Below the pieces are notes generated by a model, which searched no databases, was not told the origin of the DNA, and saw nothing but the letters and a program-made list of their open reading frames with translations. A stretch of DNA of 64,000 bases from Acetatifactor sp. (GTDB lineage Bacteria; Bacillota; Clostridia; Lachnospirales; Lachnospiraceae), in contig JAEDDX010000006.1 of NCBI GenBank assembly GCA_016293615.1, forward strand, positions 1 through 64,000, written 5' to 3'. Below, piece after piece: positions 32,570 to 41,353 of this stretch (the first letter of the stretch is position 1; each line of letters starts with the position of its first letter). A program made the translations under genes and the position numbers.

Positions 32570-33787
32570 TTGAAATACTTGATTTTGGGGGCAGGTCCCG
32601 CGGGCCTGTCCTTTGCAAACAGATTGCTGCAGTCCGGACAGGATTCCTTCCTCGTGCTGGAGGCGGAGAACGAAGCCGGCGGACTTTGCCGCTCCTGTAT
32701 GGTGGACGGTTCCGAATTTGACATCGGAGGCGGGCATTTTCTGGATGTCAGGCGTCCGAAGGTCAACGAGTTTCTGTTCGGCTTTATGCCGAAGGAGGAA
32801 TGGAATCTCTTCGAGAGAGATTCCCGCATCGTCGTAAAGGGGCAGACCATTCATCATCCCATGGAGGCTAACATCTGGGAGATGGACACGGCCCTGCAGG
32901 TGGAGTATTTAAAATCCATCGCAGTTGCAGGCTGTAACCTCGGCAAAGAGATGCCCTCAGAGTTCGTGGACTGGATCTACTGGAAGCTGGGCGGGCGCAT
33001 CGCCGAGGACTATATGATTCCGTACAACCAGAAGATGTTCAGCAGGAACTTAAACGAGCTGGGAACCTACTGGTTGGAGAAGCTTCCGAATGTGTCGTTT
33101 GAGGAGACGCTGTTAAGCTGTCTGAACAGAAAGGCTTACGGCACACAGCCCGGTCACGCACAGTTCTACTATCCGAAGAAGTACGGCTACGGTGAGCTCT
33201 GGAGAAGAATGGGCGCTGCTCTGGGTGAGCACCTTCTCTGCGGCAGGACAGTCGCGGAGATCGACTATGACTCCAAAACAGTGAAGACCGTTGACGGTGC
33301 CTCCTATCAGGCTGATTCGATCATCACGACCATCCCCTGGACGGCGGTCGCACACCACCGCAACATGCCCGACTCTCTTGCGGAGGATATCGCCCGTCTG
33401 AAGTACAGCTCCATCGAGACCCGCTATTACGGAGAGACCTTGGATACGAAGGCACAGTGGATCTATTATCCCGACCCTGCGCTTTCCTATCACAGAATTC
33501 TGGTGCGCTCCAATTTCTGTACGGGCAGCAAAGGATACTGGACGGAAACCAATACGGAGCGTGCGGACATGCTTCCCGAGGCGGACAAAAAACGTTTCGC
33601 TCATGTCAACAGGTACGCCTATCCCTTAAATACCATTACTAAGCCTGCCATCATGGAACGCCTCTTAGCCTGGGCTAAGGAGCGAAATGTCTACGGGCTG
33701 GGCCGTTGGGGTGAGTGGTCTCACTACAATTCGGACCTTACCGTGGAACTGGCCATGCATCTGGCAGACAGATTGGAAGAACGATGA
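32570..33787 (+). CDS. FAD-dependent amine-oxidase/UDP-galactopyranose mutase-like protein
   Basis: 405 residues from a TTG with AGGAGGATTTCTC upstream (the longer ATG frame overlaps the previous gene). N-terminal Rossmann motif KYLILGAGPAGLSFANRLL, then GGLCRSCMVDGSEFDIGGGHFL as in protoporphyrinogen oxidase/UGM-like proteins. The C-terminal region contains ITTIPWTAV and GRWGEWSHYNSD, a likely FAD-contact end. A UGM-like ring-contraction or sugar-oxidation role would fit the neighbouring transferase, but substrate residues cannot be assigned from sequence alone. Confidence 0.78.
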   Translation: MKYLILGAGPAGLSFANRLLQSGQDSFLVLEAENEAGGLCRSCMVDGSEFDIGGGHFLDVRRPKVNEFLFGFMPKEEWNLFERDSRIVVKGQTIHHPMEANIWEMDTALQVEYLKSIAVAGCNLGKEMPSEFVDWIYWKLGGRIAEDYMIPYNQKMFSRNLNELGTYWLEKLPNVSFEETLLSCLNRKAYGTQPGHAQFYYPKKYGYGELWRRMGAALGEHLLCGRTVAEIDYDSKTVKTVDGASYQADSIITTIPWTAVAHHRNMPDSLAEDIARLKYSSIETRYYGETLDTKAQWIYYPDPALSYHRILVRSNFCTGSKGYWTETNTERADMLPEADKKRFAHVNRYAYPLNTITKPAIMERLLAWAKERNVYGLGRWGEWSHYNSDLTVELAMHLADRLEER

Positions 33788-34149
33788 ACAAAAAAGAAAC
33801 ACCCGCCGTCGGCGTTATGATCATCTTAATCTCCGCCGTCATGACATGCTGCGGTCAGCTGTGCTGGAAGCTCTCCGGCAGCGGCGCGCACGCTCTGCTT
33901 TTTCTTCTGGCCGGCTTCGCACTGTACGGTATCGGCGCACTGGCAATGATCGTTGCCTTCAAGTTCGGGGATGTCTCCAGACTGCATCCCATGTTAAGCC
34001 TCGGCTACATCGGCTCACTGTTTCTGGGTTACTTTTTCCTGGATGAGTCGGTCACTGCCCGCAAGATCATCGGTATTGTCTTTATCTTCGCAGGCTTAGT
34101 ATTGCTAAATCTGAAGAACGGCGGTGAAAACAATGAAACTACTGATTGA
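33784..34149 (+). CDS. SMR/EamA-type small membrane transporter subunit 1
   Basis: 121 residues with four membrane helices (for example VMIILISAVMTCCGQLCWKL, IIGIVFIFAGLVLLNL). It overlaps the flavoprotein stop by 4 bp and the next gene by 17 bp. Pairs of such half-size proteins (ArnE/ArnF) flip lipid-linked aminoarabinose in Gram-negative bacteria; a similar heterodimer is likely here. It lacks the Glu14 drug-binding signature of EmrE at the usual place, so drug efflux is less likely. Confidence 0.75.
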   Translation: MNKKETPAVGVMIILISAVMTCCGQLCWKLSGSGAHALLFLLAGFALYGIGALAMIVAFKFGDVSRLHPMLSLGYIGSLFLGYFFLDESVTARKIIGIVFIFAGLVLLNLKNGGENNETTD

Positions 34150-34480
34150 GATCATCGCAGTCCTGATTATGACACTGAGCGGCAGTCTGGGCGCCTTCTT
34201 CCTCAAGAAGGGTGTCAGCCGTATGGAGAAGCTGTCCGTTTTGGGAATGTTGAAAGAAAAATATTTGTACTTCGGCGGCACCTTCTATGTGCTGGGTGCG
34301 CTCTTAAACATTGTTCTTCTGCGCTTCCTTCCCTACACGATCATCTACCCGATCACTTCCGTTACCTATATCTGGACGCTGATCATTTCCGCCCTGTTTT
34401 TGAAGGAAAAAATCACCTGGAACAAAATCGTTGCGGTCGGCTGTATCGTAGCCGGCGTGGTCTTCATCGCAATGAGCTGA
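34133..34480 (+). CDS. SMR/EamA-type small membrane transporter subunit 2
   Basis: 115 residues from ATG 34133 with GGCGGTG upstream. Four membrane helices (LLIEIIAVLIMTLSGSLGAFFLKKG, FLPYTIIYPITSVTYIWTLIISALFL). Diverged from subunit 1 but with the same layout, typical of heterodimeric ArnE/F-like flippases. Last gene of the operon, followed at once by a strong terminator. Confidence 0.75.
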   Translation: MKLLIEIIAVLIMTLSGSLGAFFLKKGVSRMEKLSVLGMLKEKYLYFGGTFYVLGALLNIVLLRFLPYTIIYPITSVTYIWTLIISALFLKEKITWNKIVAVGCIVAGVVFIAMS

Positions 34481-34486
34481 AACACA

Positions 34487-34522
34487 TAAGCCCCGACAGG
34501 CAAGCTGTCAGGGCTTATTTTT
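34487..34522 (+). terminator. Terminator between the SMR genes and GH31
   Basis: Stem AAGCCC.GACAG / CTGTC.GGGCTT followed by ATTTTT on the plus strand. It lies between convergent genes; on the minus strand the T-run is weak, so it mainly ends the plus-strand operon. Confidence 0.8.
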
Positions 34523-34532
34523 ATGCTGTGCT

Positions 34533-36602
34533 TTATCTGTAGATCTTATATTCTTTGCCGTCTCTGATCATGACGGGGATAATGTCAAGCGGTGCGGGAA
34601 CCGTAACCTTCTGTCCGCCCTCATAGACCTCACCGGTATAGGCGTCGGTCCAGACTGCTCCTGCGGGCAGATAGATTTCTCTTGTGACCGCACCGGCCTC
34701 CATCACGGGTGACACCAGAAGGTCCGGGCCGAACATGTAGGAATCCTCCACCTGCCAGCTTGCCTTGTCCTCGGGGAAGTCATAGAACAGGGGTCTCATC
34801 ACGGGCGCGCCGGTCTCGCTCGCATCCTTCATGCACTGTCTCACATAGGGGCGAAGGTTCTCACGGATGAAAAGATATTTTTTCAGGATCTCGTAATTGT
34901 CCTCGCCGAAGCTCCACACCTCGTTATCCTGTCCGCTGGTCAGCTGTCTGACGCCGTTTCGAAACTCCTGCTCTCTCTCATGCCAGGGCGAACGCTCGCC
35001 GTGCATACGGAATACCGGGCAGAAGGCCCCCCACGCAAACCATCGAACCAGCAGTTCCCGGAAGGCGGGATCCTTAATATCTCCGCCCAGGAATCCGCCG
35101 ATGTCGGAGGTCCACCAGGGAATCCCTGCCATTCCCATGCTTAAGCCGGCCTGAAGCTGTTCCCGCATGGAGCGGAACGAGGAGTAAATGTCGCCCGACC
35201 AGGTGAGCACGCCATACTTCTGACTGCCTGCCCAGGCGCAGCGAACCAGACTCATGATCTCAGTCTCGCCCTCCTGCTTCAATCCGTCATAGAATCCCTT
35301 CGCATAACCCAGAGGATATACATTGCTGCACTGTAATGCAGGTCCCGCATAATAACGGTAATTATCAAAGTCATAGGGACCGTACTCAGGCTCCGCCTCG
35401 TCCAGCCAGAACACCCGGATACCCAACTTGTAATAGTTCTCCCTGCAGCAGTCCCAGACATACCTTTGTGCGCCGGGATGCGTCGCATCGTAGAATACGG
35501 TGTTGCCCATCCAGGTCATATGGTTCTGGTTGCCGCGGTCAGCGTTTACCAGATAGCCCATATCAGCCATCTTTCCGAAGTTTTTGCTTCTCTCGTCGAT
35601 GGTCGGCCATACGGAGACAACGGTCTCTATGCCAAGCTCCTTTAATTCCTTCACCATTGCCTCGGGATCGGGCCAGTCAAGCGGCTCGAATTGAAAATCC
35701 CCCTGCATGGTCCAGTGGAAGAAGTCCACAACGATGGCGTCCATGGGAAGGCCGCGGCGCTTGTGTTCTCTTGCCACCGCAAGAAGTTCGTCCTGGTTGC
35801 GGTAGCGAAGCTTGCACTGCCAGTAGCCAAGGCCATATTCCGGCATCATGGGCGTGCGGCCGGTTGCCAGGGAATACTGCGCCTCGATCTCGGCCGGGGT
35901 ATCGCCTGCGGTAATAAAGTAGTCCAGCTTCTTGGTGCTCTTCGCATACCATTCCGTCTTGTTGGTACCAAAGGTTGCGGTACCGATGGCCGGATTATTC
36001 CAGAAGAATCCATACCCTCTGCTGGAGACATAGAACGGAACGCTTGCCTGACTGTTCCTGTGCGCCAGTTCCAGGGTCGCCCCCTTCTTATTCATGTGTT
36101 TTTCCTGGTACTGACCCATGCCGAAGATCATCTCATCATCGAAGGCTTCAAACCGTGCGGTCAGTTCGAAATCGGTGCCGCCGTACAAAGGCTTTAACTG
36201 CCTTGCGTCCACGCGAAGGGGCACGCAGTAGCGGTTGATTCTGTCTCTGTTGCGCCAATACTCCTGTGTCAGGAGCTCTCCCTTTTGGTTATAGAAGGAC
36301 AGCCAGCCCTCGTGGGAGATTTTCACGGTAATCTTGCCGTTGACCATCGTCACCTGCGTACCGGTCTGATGGTATTTGCTCCACTCCTCTCCCCGATACC
36401 ACGGGTCGGTCACATCGATGGTTTCAAAGGTGATGACGGGCGTCACTTCCTTCGGCGCTTCCTCCAGCGCCCAGTCATTGGCATCCATCACGGGGACAGC
36501 CGTCATTCTGACACGCACGCTGTTCTCCCCCCAGGGGTCGATCCATACCTGACTGTTTCCATCCGCGATGATGATTCTGTTGTTTTCCTGATAAATATGC
36601 AT
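34533..36602 (-). CDS. GH31 alpha-xylosidase/alpha-glucosidase, intracellular
   Basis: 689 residues, no signal peptide. N-terminal beta domain (1-240), then a TIM barrel. The nucleophile is Asp401 in FWLDEAEPEYG and the acid/base Asp471 in WSGDIYSSF; substrate-side motifs VVDFFHWT and MHGERSPW are present. The WLDEAEPE form is seen in alpha-xylosidases such as Xyl31A, and the gene follows a GH74 gene, so release of xylose from xyloglucan oligosaccharides is the best guess. An alpha-glucosidase or transglucosidase role is not excluded. It starts 36 bp after GH74. Confidence 0.85.
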   Translation of the reverse strand: MHIYQENNRIIIADGNSQVWIDPWGENSVRVRMTAVPVMDANDWALEEAPKEVTPVITFETIDVTDPWYRGEEWSKYHQTGTQVTMVNGKITVKISHEGWLSFYNQKGELLTQEYWRNRDRINRYCVPLRVDARQLKPLYGGTDFELTARFEAFDDEMIFGMGQYQEKHMNKKGATLELAHRNSQASVPFYVSSRGYGFFWNNPAIGTATFGTNKTEWYAKSTKKLDYFITAGDTPAEIEAQYSLATGRTPMMPEYGLGYWQCKLRYRNQDELLAVAREHKRRGLPMDAIVVDFFHWTMQGDFQFEPLDWPDPEAMVKELKELGIETVVSVWPTIDERSKNFGKMADMGYLVNADRGNQNHMTWMGNTVFYDATHPGAQRYVWDCCRENYYKLGIRVFWLDEAEPEYGPYDFDNYRYYAGPALQCSNVYPLGYAKGFYDGLKQEGETEIMSLVRCAWAGSQKYGVLTWSGDIYSSFRSMREQLQAGLSMGMAGIPWWTSDIGGFLGGDIKDPAFRELLVRWFAWGAFCPVFRMHGERSPWHEREQEFRNGVRQLTSGQDNEVWSFGEDNYEILKKYLFIRENLRPYVRQCMKDASETGAPVMRPLFYDFPEDKASWQVEDSYMFGPDLLVSPVMEAGAVTREIYLPAGAVWTDAYTGEVYEGGQKVTVPAPLDIIPVMIRDGKEYKIYR

Positions 36603-36638
36603 ATGTAGGTTTCCTTTCCGTGAATTTGCCTGCAGCTT

Positions 36639-39023
36639 CTATACCTGCTGCCCGTACTTCAGACCGTTTGAGCCGGTTGCAAGGTAGAATCGGCCAAAGG
36701 TTCTGCAGTCTCCGTCAATGCTGTTGATCTCACCGAACATCTGCTGTTGTGTGTTGATTCTCTCATAGGTTGCGCAGTCGTCAAAGGAGCGGTAGAAGCC
36801 ATAGCTTCCGTCGACGATACCGTTAAAATAGATTGCCTTGGGATCCCGCGCGTAGTCTGCGCCGGGAGCGATCAGTCCCAGCCCCAGGCGGTACGCCGTC
36901 ACCGAGTCCTGCGTCAGTTTTGTCAGCCTCACACTGTCAGCGTCCGCATCATAACAAAGCTTCCAGATGCCTGCTTTGCCGACTGCCATATAGAACACGC
37001 CGCGCTTTCCGGTCTCACCGCGCACCTCTGTCTTATTCGCGCAGTCGATCAGACCGAACTCAATCTCAGGGAAGTCCTCGGGCAGGGCGTACTGCCGGAA
37101 GGTCTGTCCGCTGTCATGGCTGATATAGAAGTCTGACGCGCCTCCGAAGCCATAGAACAGACTGCTGTCCATCCGGTCGGAGAAGCACTTGAAGTGTCCC
37201 GTCGTCTTTTGCTTGCCCTGCAGGTCAAACACACGCACGAGGCTGAAGGTCCTGCCTGCGTCGTGGCTTACAATGACTCTCTCCACGGGCAGGTCGATTC
37301 CCTCCGCAACCGACCAGACGATGTGGCCTGCGTCCGGCGACATTGCCACCCAGCCGGAGTTCACATTGGGCGTTTCGAGGCGTCTGAACGCCTCATCGAG
37401 GTCCTTTGTCAGTCCGTAGGGCAGGGCGAGTCGTTCAAAGGTTTTTCCCTGGTCCTTCGAAAGGATCAGTCCGCCGAAGGTCTTGCCGGTCCAGTTTCCC
37501 CTGGGCGTCACCACCAGACGCTCCGGATACAGGTCGGAAAAATCTGCATTGATGCAGGTGATATAGCGGTTGCCCTGCGCATCTGCGAAAGAATTGCCGC
37601 AGGGAGTATCGATGTCTTCAAAGGCGAATCCGCCCAGATCGCCGACGATGTCAATCACCTGCGTCTGTCCCGCAGGACAGCTGTACACATTCAGATGTAC
37701 CGTCTCCTCGATTCCGTCGCACCAGTCGGTGAACCGGCAGATCTCGTCCTTGAGATTCACGGTTCTGAACACTCCCGTTCCGGAGTTGAACCAGCCCTCA
37801 TTGTCGTCAAAGGGATTGATCCTGAAATCACTCAGCCAGTGGATCAGGCAGTGCCCTCCGTTGCATTCCGGCCTCATGTACGGCGCGCGGAATACCATCT
37901 CGCCCTCCGCCAGATCATACAGGATCTGCTTCCAGGTGGCACCGTAATCCAAGGACAGGAAGACACTGTCGCCGTCATATTTAACGATCGTGGTAGCGAC
38001 AAGCATGCCGGGCGTCTGCCCGGATACGCTGATGCCGGAGAAACCGTACTCGAGCATTGCGCCCTTTTCGATGTGTTCCTGCCCGATGCCGCCTGCCGGT
38101 GACACACTGCCCGGCGTGATCTCCTGCATTGCAATGCCGAACTCTCCGGCGCCGTTTTCCCGGATTCCGGCCAGTTCGTCCAAAGCGTATCTTACGATGT
38201 GTCCGTCGATATTGTCGCCGGAGTCGCAGCTGTAGCCCTCCTCCAGCACATAGGAGTTACGGCCGGTGGAAGCAAAGGTCACATAGAGGAAACGATCATC
38301 GGCCGCCCATCTTTGTGCTGCCAGTCCGTGGAATCTGCAGCCGGGGACCGCTCTGTTGGCAGGCACGGGCATTTTCAAAAAGCTTTGCCCGTTATCACAC
38401 GACGCATACAGGCAGTGCCCGCGCATCGCAACCTCACCGCTTCGGTCAGCGGTCGACACGCCGGCGGTTCCCACCACCAGAACGCCCCGTACCCGCGTCA
38501 CAAAGGTCAGATACTGTTCTTCCATGGCACTCAGCTTCGTCCAGGTATGTCCGTCATCGGTGCTGTGCAGCAGTCCGTCACGCTGTGAGGCAAAGAATAT
38601 CTCGCTTCCTTCTACGAACAGTCTCTCGCCGGTGCCGCGACCGTTCAGATTGCCGTGAATCAACGCAGGGATCTTCTCATAGCGGAAGGACCCGCCGTAA
38701 TCCTTCGACACGGCGAGCACGCCTGCGCCCGGCCTGTTTTCGCCGCAGGCAATATAGAGGCTGCCGGGTCTGTCCTCATCCAGGGCGATGGCGATGGGGT
38801 AAGTCTCGCTCAGGTCCTCCATTGTCACATGGGAAATCAGGCTCACCCAGGTCTTTTTCTCATAATCAAAACGGTAGGTACCGCCGATATCCGTTCTCGC
38901 GTACAGGACATTTTTCTCCTTTTTGGAAAAAAGAAAGCCCGTGACATAGCCGCCTCCCGGAATCGGCAGATTGTGATACTCATAAGGAATTTGTGCGGTA
39001 ATTCTATGACTGTTGGTATCCAT
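36639..39023 (-). CDS. GH74 xyloglucan-active beta-propeller enzyme, no signal peptide
   Basis: 794 residues from ATG 39023 (AAAGGA upstream). Two seven-blade propeller halves; the N-terminus GGGYVTGFLFSKKEKNVLYARTDIGGTYRFD carries the conserved Asp in ARTDIGG, and GNLNGRGTGERL and several ASP-box-like SxDxGxTW turns (DDGHTWTKL, DQGKTFERL) follow. GH74 enzymes are usually secreted endoxyloglucanases. Here no export signal exists, so it probably cuts imported oligosaccharides, upstream of the GH31 enzyme in the same operon. Exo versus endo mode cannot be told from sequence. Confidence 0.88.
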   Translation of the reverse strand: MDTNSHRITAQIPYEYHNLPIPGGGYVTGFLFSKKEKNVLYARTDIGGTYRFDYEKKTWVSLISHVTMEDLSETYPIAIALDEDRPGSLYIACGENRPGAGVLAVSKDYGGSFRYEKIPALIHGNLNGRGTGERLFVEGSEIFFASQRDGLLHSTDDGHTWTKLSAMEEQYLTFVTRVRGVLVVGTAGVSTADRSGEVAMRGHCLYASCDNGQSFLKMPVPANRAVPGCRFHGLAAQRWAADDRFLYVTFASTGRNSYVLEEGYSCDSGDNIDGHIVRYALDELAGIRENGAGEFGIAMQEITPGSVSPAGGIGQEHIEKGAMLEYGFSGISVSGQTPGMLVATTIVKYDGDSVFLSLDYGATWKQILYDLAEGEMVFRAPYMRPECNGGHCLIHWLSDFRINPFDDNEGWFNSGTGVFRTVNLKDEICRFTDWCDGIEETVHLNVYSCPAGQTQVIDIVGDLGGFAFEDIDTPCGNSFADAQGNRYITCINADFSDLYPERLVVTPRGNWTGKTFGGLILSKDQGKTFERLALPYGLTKDLDEAFRRLETPNVNSGWVAMSPDAGHIVWSVAEGIDLPVERVIVSHDAGRTFSLVRVFDLQGKQKTTGHFKCFSDRMDSSLFYGFGGASDFYISHDSGQTFRQYALPEDFPEIEFGLIDCANKTEVRGETGKRGVFYMAVGKAGIWKLCYDADADSVRLTKLTQDSVTAYRLGLGLIAPGADYARDPKAIYFNGIVDGSYGFYRSFDDCATYERINTQQQMFGEINSIDGDCRTFGRFYLATGSNGLKYGQQV

Positions 39024-39070
39024 GGTCGCATCCTTTCTCAATCGGTTTTTCCGGCAATTTCATTACCAAC

Positions 39071-39079
39071 AGTATACCA
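39071..39079 (-). promoter_or_regulatory. Extended -10 promoter for the GH74-GH31 operon
   Basis: On the minus strand TGG directly precedes TATACT, an extended -10 site, about 48 bp before the GH74 start. The -35 region (TTTCCT at 17 bp) is poor, which fits an activator-dependent promoter. Confidence 0.5.
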
Positions 39080-39131
39080 TAGACGCGCATCATAGGAAAG
39101 ACCAAGTCTCGGTTTTGGGTGTTTTCTTTTG

Positions 39132-39153
39132 GATGGTTTCGGGATGGTTTCGG
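39132..39153. repeat. Two contiguous 11-bp direct repeats near the GH74 promoter
   Basis: GATGGTTTCGG occurs at 39132-39142 and again at 39143-39153, one helical turn apart and about 55 bp upstream of the -10 element. A candidate operator or activator site; it could also be chance. Confidence 0.45.
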
Positions 39154-39172
39154 AGTGTTTCCCGGAACATTT

Positions 39173-39604
39173 TTACAGATAATCGCGCAGCTCCTTCGCA
39201 AGCGTTTCCTCCGCCTTAGCCACTTCCTTTGCAAGGTCAATCACCTTCTCGTCCGCTGCCTTGTACCGGTTGATATATCTGTACAGACTCTTCACGCCCA
39301 TGTTGCAGCCGTCGGTGATCAGTCCCGCGATGGTCTTGTCGGGTCCGTCCTCGTCCAGCATCATCCCCGTCTTCATCTTTGACATGACCTTGGCCATCAC
39401 GGCAGGTTCCTTCCCTTCGTCATGGTATTGATTCAAGTACTCGTGCGTGGTATTTCCGAGCTTCGTATGGGTGGCCTTGCTCTTCTTAAGGAGCTCCAAA
39501 AGGCCCTCATCCTGCACCTTGTCCATCACATCATCCAGGGAGGAAACTCCCATCTTGATGCCTGCATTACATTCTCTCAACAATTTTATGGTATCGTCCT
39601 GCAT
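39173..39604 (-). CDS. Helical bundle protein (DUF2383-like), RBS inside a hairpin
   Basis: 143 residues, all helical, ending VAKAEETLAKELRDYL. Two similar halves with Asp/Glu/His spaced along the helices (NTTHEYLNQYHDEG, CNMGVKSLYRYINRYKAADEKV) recall DUF2383/ferritin-like four-helix bundles, but metal ligands are not certain. It lies after the amino-acid transporter genes. Its ribosome site AAAAGGAGGT (39620-39611) is part of a perfect 10-bp stem, so translation or transcription should depend on that hairpin. Confidence 0.6.
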   Translation of the reverse strand: MQDDTIKLLRECNAGIKMGVSSLDDVMDKVQDEGLLELLKKSKATHTKLGNTTHEYLNQYHDEGKEPAVMAKVMSKMKTGMMLDEDGPDKTIAGLITDGCNMGVKSLYRYINRYKAADEKVIDLAKEVAKAEETLAKELRDYL

Positions 39605-39610
39605 AAAAAA

Positions 39611-39646
39611 ACCTCCTTTTGAGAACTAGATTTCCCAAAAGGAGGT
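39611..39646 (-). terminator. Terminator hairpin that contains the next gene's ribosome site
   Basis: On the minus strand ACCTCCTTTT (39646-39637) pairs perfectly with AAAAGGAGGT (39620-39611), then TTTTTTT follows. The second arm is also the Shine-Dalgarno site of the gene starting at 39604. It follows the solute-binding-protein stop by 22 bp. Confidence 0.8.
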
Positions 39647-39668
39647 CAATTACTCATCAAATGTGAAA

Positions 39669-40430
39669 TTATTCAGCCACAGAATACTTGATGCCCAGAT
39701 CAGCGATGGTTCCGTCGGAAAGCATCTTCTCAAGGCTCTTGTTGATCTTGTCAAGGAGCTCAGTGTTGCCCTTCTTGACAGCGATGGCATACTCTTCGCC
39801 CTCGAAAGCCTCAGCGTCCTCAACGATCTTCAGTCCGGCGTTGTCCTGCACATACTTCTTTGCGGTAGCAGCGTCGATGACTACAACATCACACTTGCCG
39901 TTTACAAGCTCCAGAACAGCCTCTGTACCCTTCTTGAAAGACTCATAAGGGTAACCCATTTCCTTCACACAGATTTCACCGGTGTAGCCCTGGATGACGC
40001 AGATTTTCTTGTCAGCCATATCGCTCGCCTTCTGAATGTCGGAATCCTCCTTCACGATCATGACCTGAGTCGCCTGATAGTAAGGGATGGAGAAGTCAAC
40101 CTTCTCTTTTCTCTCCTCTTTGATGGTCATACCTGCAATCGCTGCGTCGATCTGGCCGTTCTGGATGGCGATGAGCAGAGAGTCAAACTCCATGTTCTCG
40201 ATCTCAGCGGTCATACCGTTGTCCTCAGCGATCTGCTTTGCGATGGCAATGTCGATACCGTCGAACTGTCCGATGACACCGTTTGCTGCCACGAACTCGA
40301 AGGGAGGGAACTCAGCGTTGGTACCAAACTTGATGGTATTGCTCTTTGCTTCGCCTCCGCATGCGGTCAGTCCGCAGATGATCATTGCCATGGCAATCAC
40401 TGTTGCCATTACCTTAGTCATTTTTTTCAT
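39669..40430 (-). CDS. Amino-acid ABC transporter substrate-binding lipoprotein
   Basis: 253 residues from ATG 40430 (GGAGGAGAAGAAGT). Lipobox LTAC after a short hydrophobic signal. Family 3 binding-protein motifs: KFGTNAEFPPFEF near the N-terminus and FDSLLIAIQNGQIDAAIAGMTIKEERKEKVDFS in the middle. Polar or cystine-type amino acids are likely substrates. Genes run permease, ATPase, binding protein on the minus strand. Confidence 0.92.
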   Translation of the reverse strand: MKKMTKVMATVIAMAMIICGLTACGGEAKSNTIKFGTNAEFPPFEFVAANGVIGQFDGIDIAIAKQIAEDNGMTAEIENMEFDSLLIAIQNGQIDAAIAGMTIKEERKEKVDFSIPYYQATQVMIVKEDSDIQKASDMADKKICVIQGYTGEICVKEMGYPYESFKKGTEAVLELVNGKCDVVVIDAATAKKYVQDNAGLKIVEDAEAFEGEEYAIAVKKGNTELLDKINKSLEKMLSDGTIADLGIKYSVAE

Positions 40431-40617
40431 ACTTCTTCTCCTCCTGCCGAAAAACGGCTGATAAAAATATGTAAACAAGCGGTTTTCACCGCCTCTTACC
40501 GCTTAAGATGTATCACTTTCCCCGCCTTCTGTCAAGAAAAATGTGATGCCGCCTGTCCTTAGTCCCGATACGGCCTGCGCCATACAGCGGATGCAGAGAC
40601 CTGCAGACGACAGCAGG

Positions 40618-41340
40618 CTACAGCACCTTGCTTAAGAAATTCTTCGTTCTCTCATTCTGAGGGTTGCCGAAGATCTGCTCGGGTGTGCCGCTTTCCATCA
40701 CGATACCCTGATCCATGAAGAGCACTCTGGAAGCGACCTCCCTCGCAAAGCCCATCTCATGGGTTACGATCACCATGGTCATGCCGGACTTTGCCAGATC
40801 CTTCATAACATCCAAAACCTCACCGACCATCTCGGGGTCCAGTGCGGAAGTAGGCTCGTCGAACAGCATGATCTCGGGATCCATCGCCAGTGCCCGCGCA
40901 ATGGCCACACGCTGCTTCTGTCCGCCGGAAAGCTGTGCGGGATAAGCATCTGCCTTCTCCGCAAGGTTGACGCGCTTCAAAAGCTCCATGCCGCGCTCGA
41001 TTGCCTCAGGCTTCGTCATCTTTTTTAACAGCACGGGCGCGAGAGTGATATTTTCCATAATGGTCAGATGGGGAAACAGGTTGAACTGCTGGAACACCAT
41101 TCCCATCTTCTGTCTGATTCTGTTGACATCCACCTTGGGGTCGTTGATCGGCTCGTCATCGACCAGCACCTCTCCCTCGGTTACGCTCTCAAGCAGATTG
41201 AGACAGCGCAGGAAAGTACTCTTGCCGGAGCCGGAGGGACCGATGATTGCGACGACTTCGCCCTGGGTGATATGCTCGTCGATGCCCTTTAGCACTTCAA
41301 GCTCGCCGAACTGCTTGTGTAAATTGTGTACCTTGATCAT
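40618..41340 (-). CDS. glnQ: Amino-acid ABC transporter ATPase (GlnQ type)
   Basis: 240 residues, complete. Walker A GPSGSGKST, signature LSGGQKQRVAIARALAM, Walker B IMLFDEPTSALDPE and the H-loop VTHEMGF. It powers import by the adjacent permease and binding protein. Starts 13 bp after the permease stop. The substrate is not shown by sequence, so the symbol only reflects the closest familiar family. Confidence 0.93.
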   Translation of the reverse strand: MIKVHNLHKQFGELEVLKGIDEHITQGEVVAIIGPSGSGKSTFLRCLNLLESVTEGEVLVDDEPINDPKVDVNRIRQKMGMVFQQFNLFPHLTIMENITLAPVLLKKMTKPEAIERGMELLKRVNLAEKADAYPAQLSGGQKQRVAIARALAMDPEIMLFDEPTSALDPEMVGEVLDVMKDLAKSGMTMVIVTHEMGFAREVASRVLFMDQGIVMESGTPEQIFGNPQNERTKNFLSKVL

Positions 41341-41353
41341 GAAACCGCCCTCC

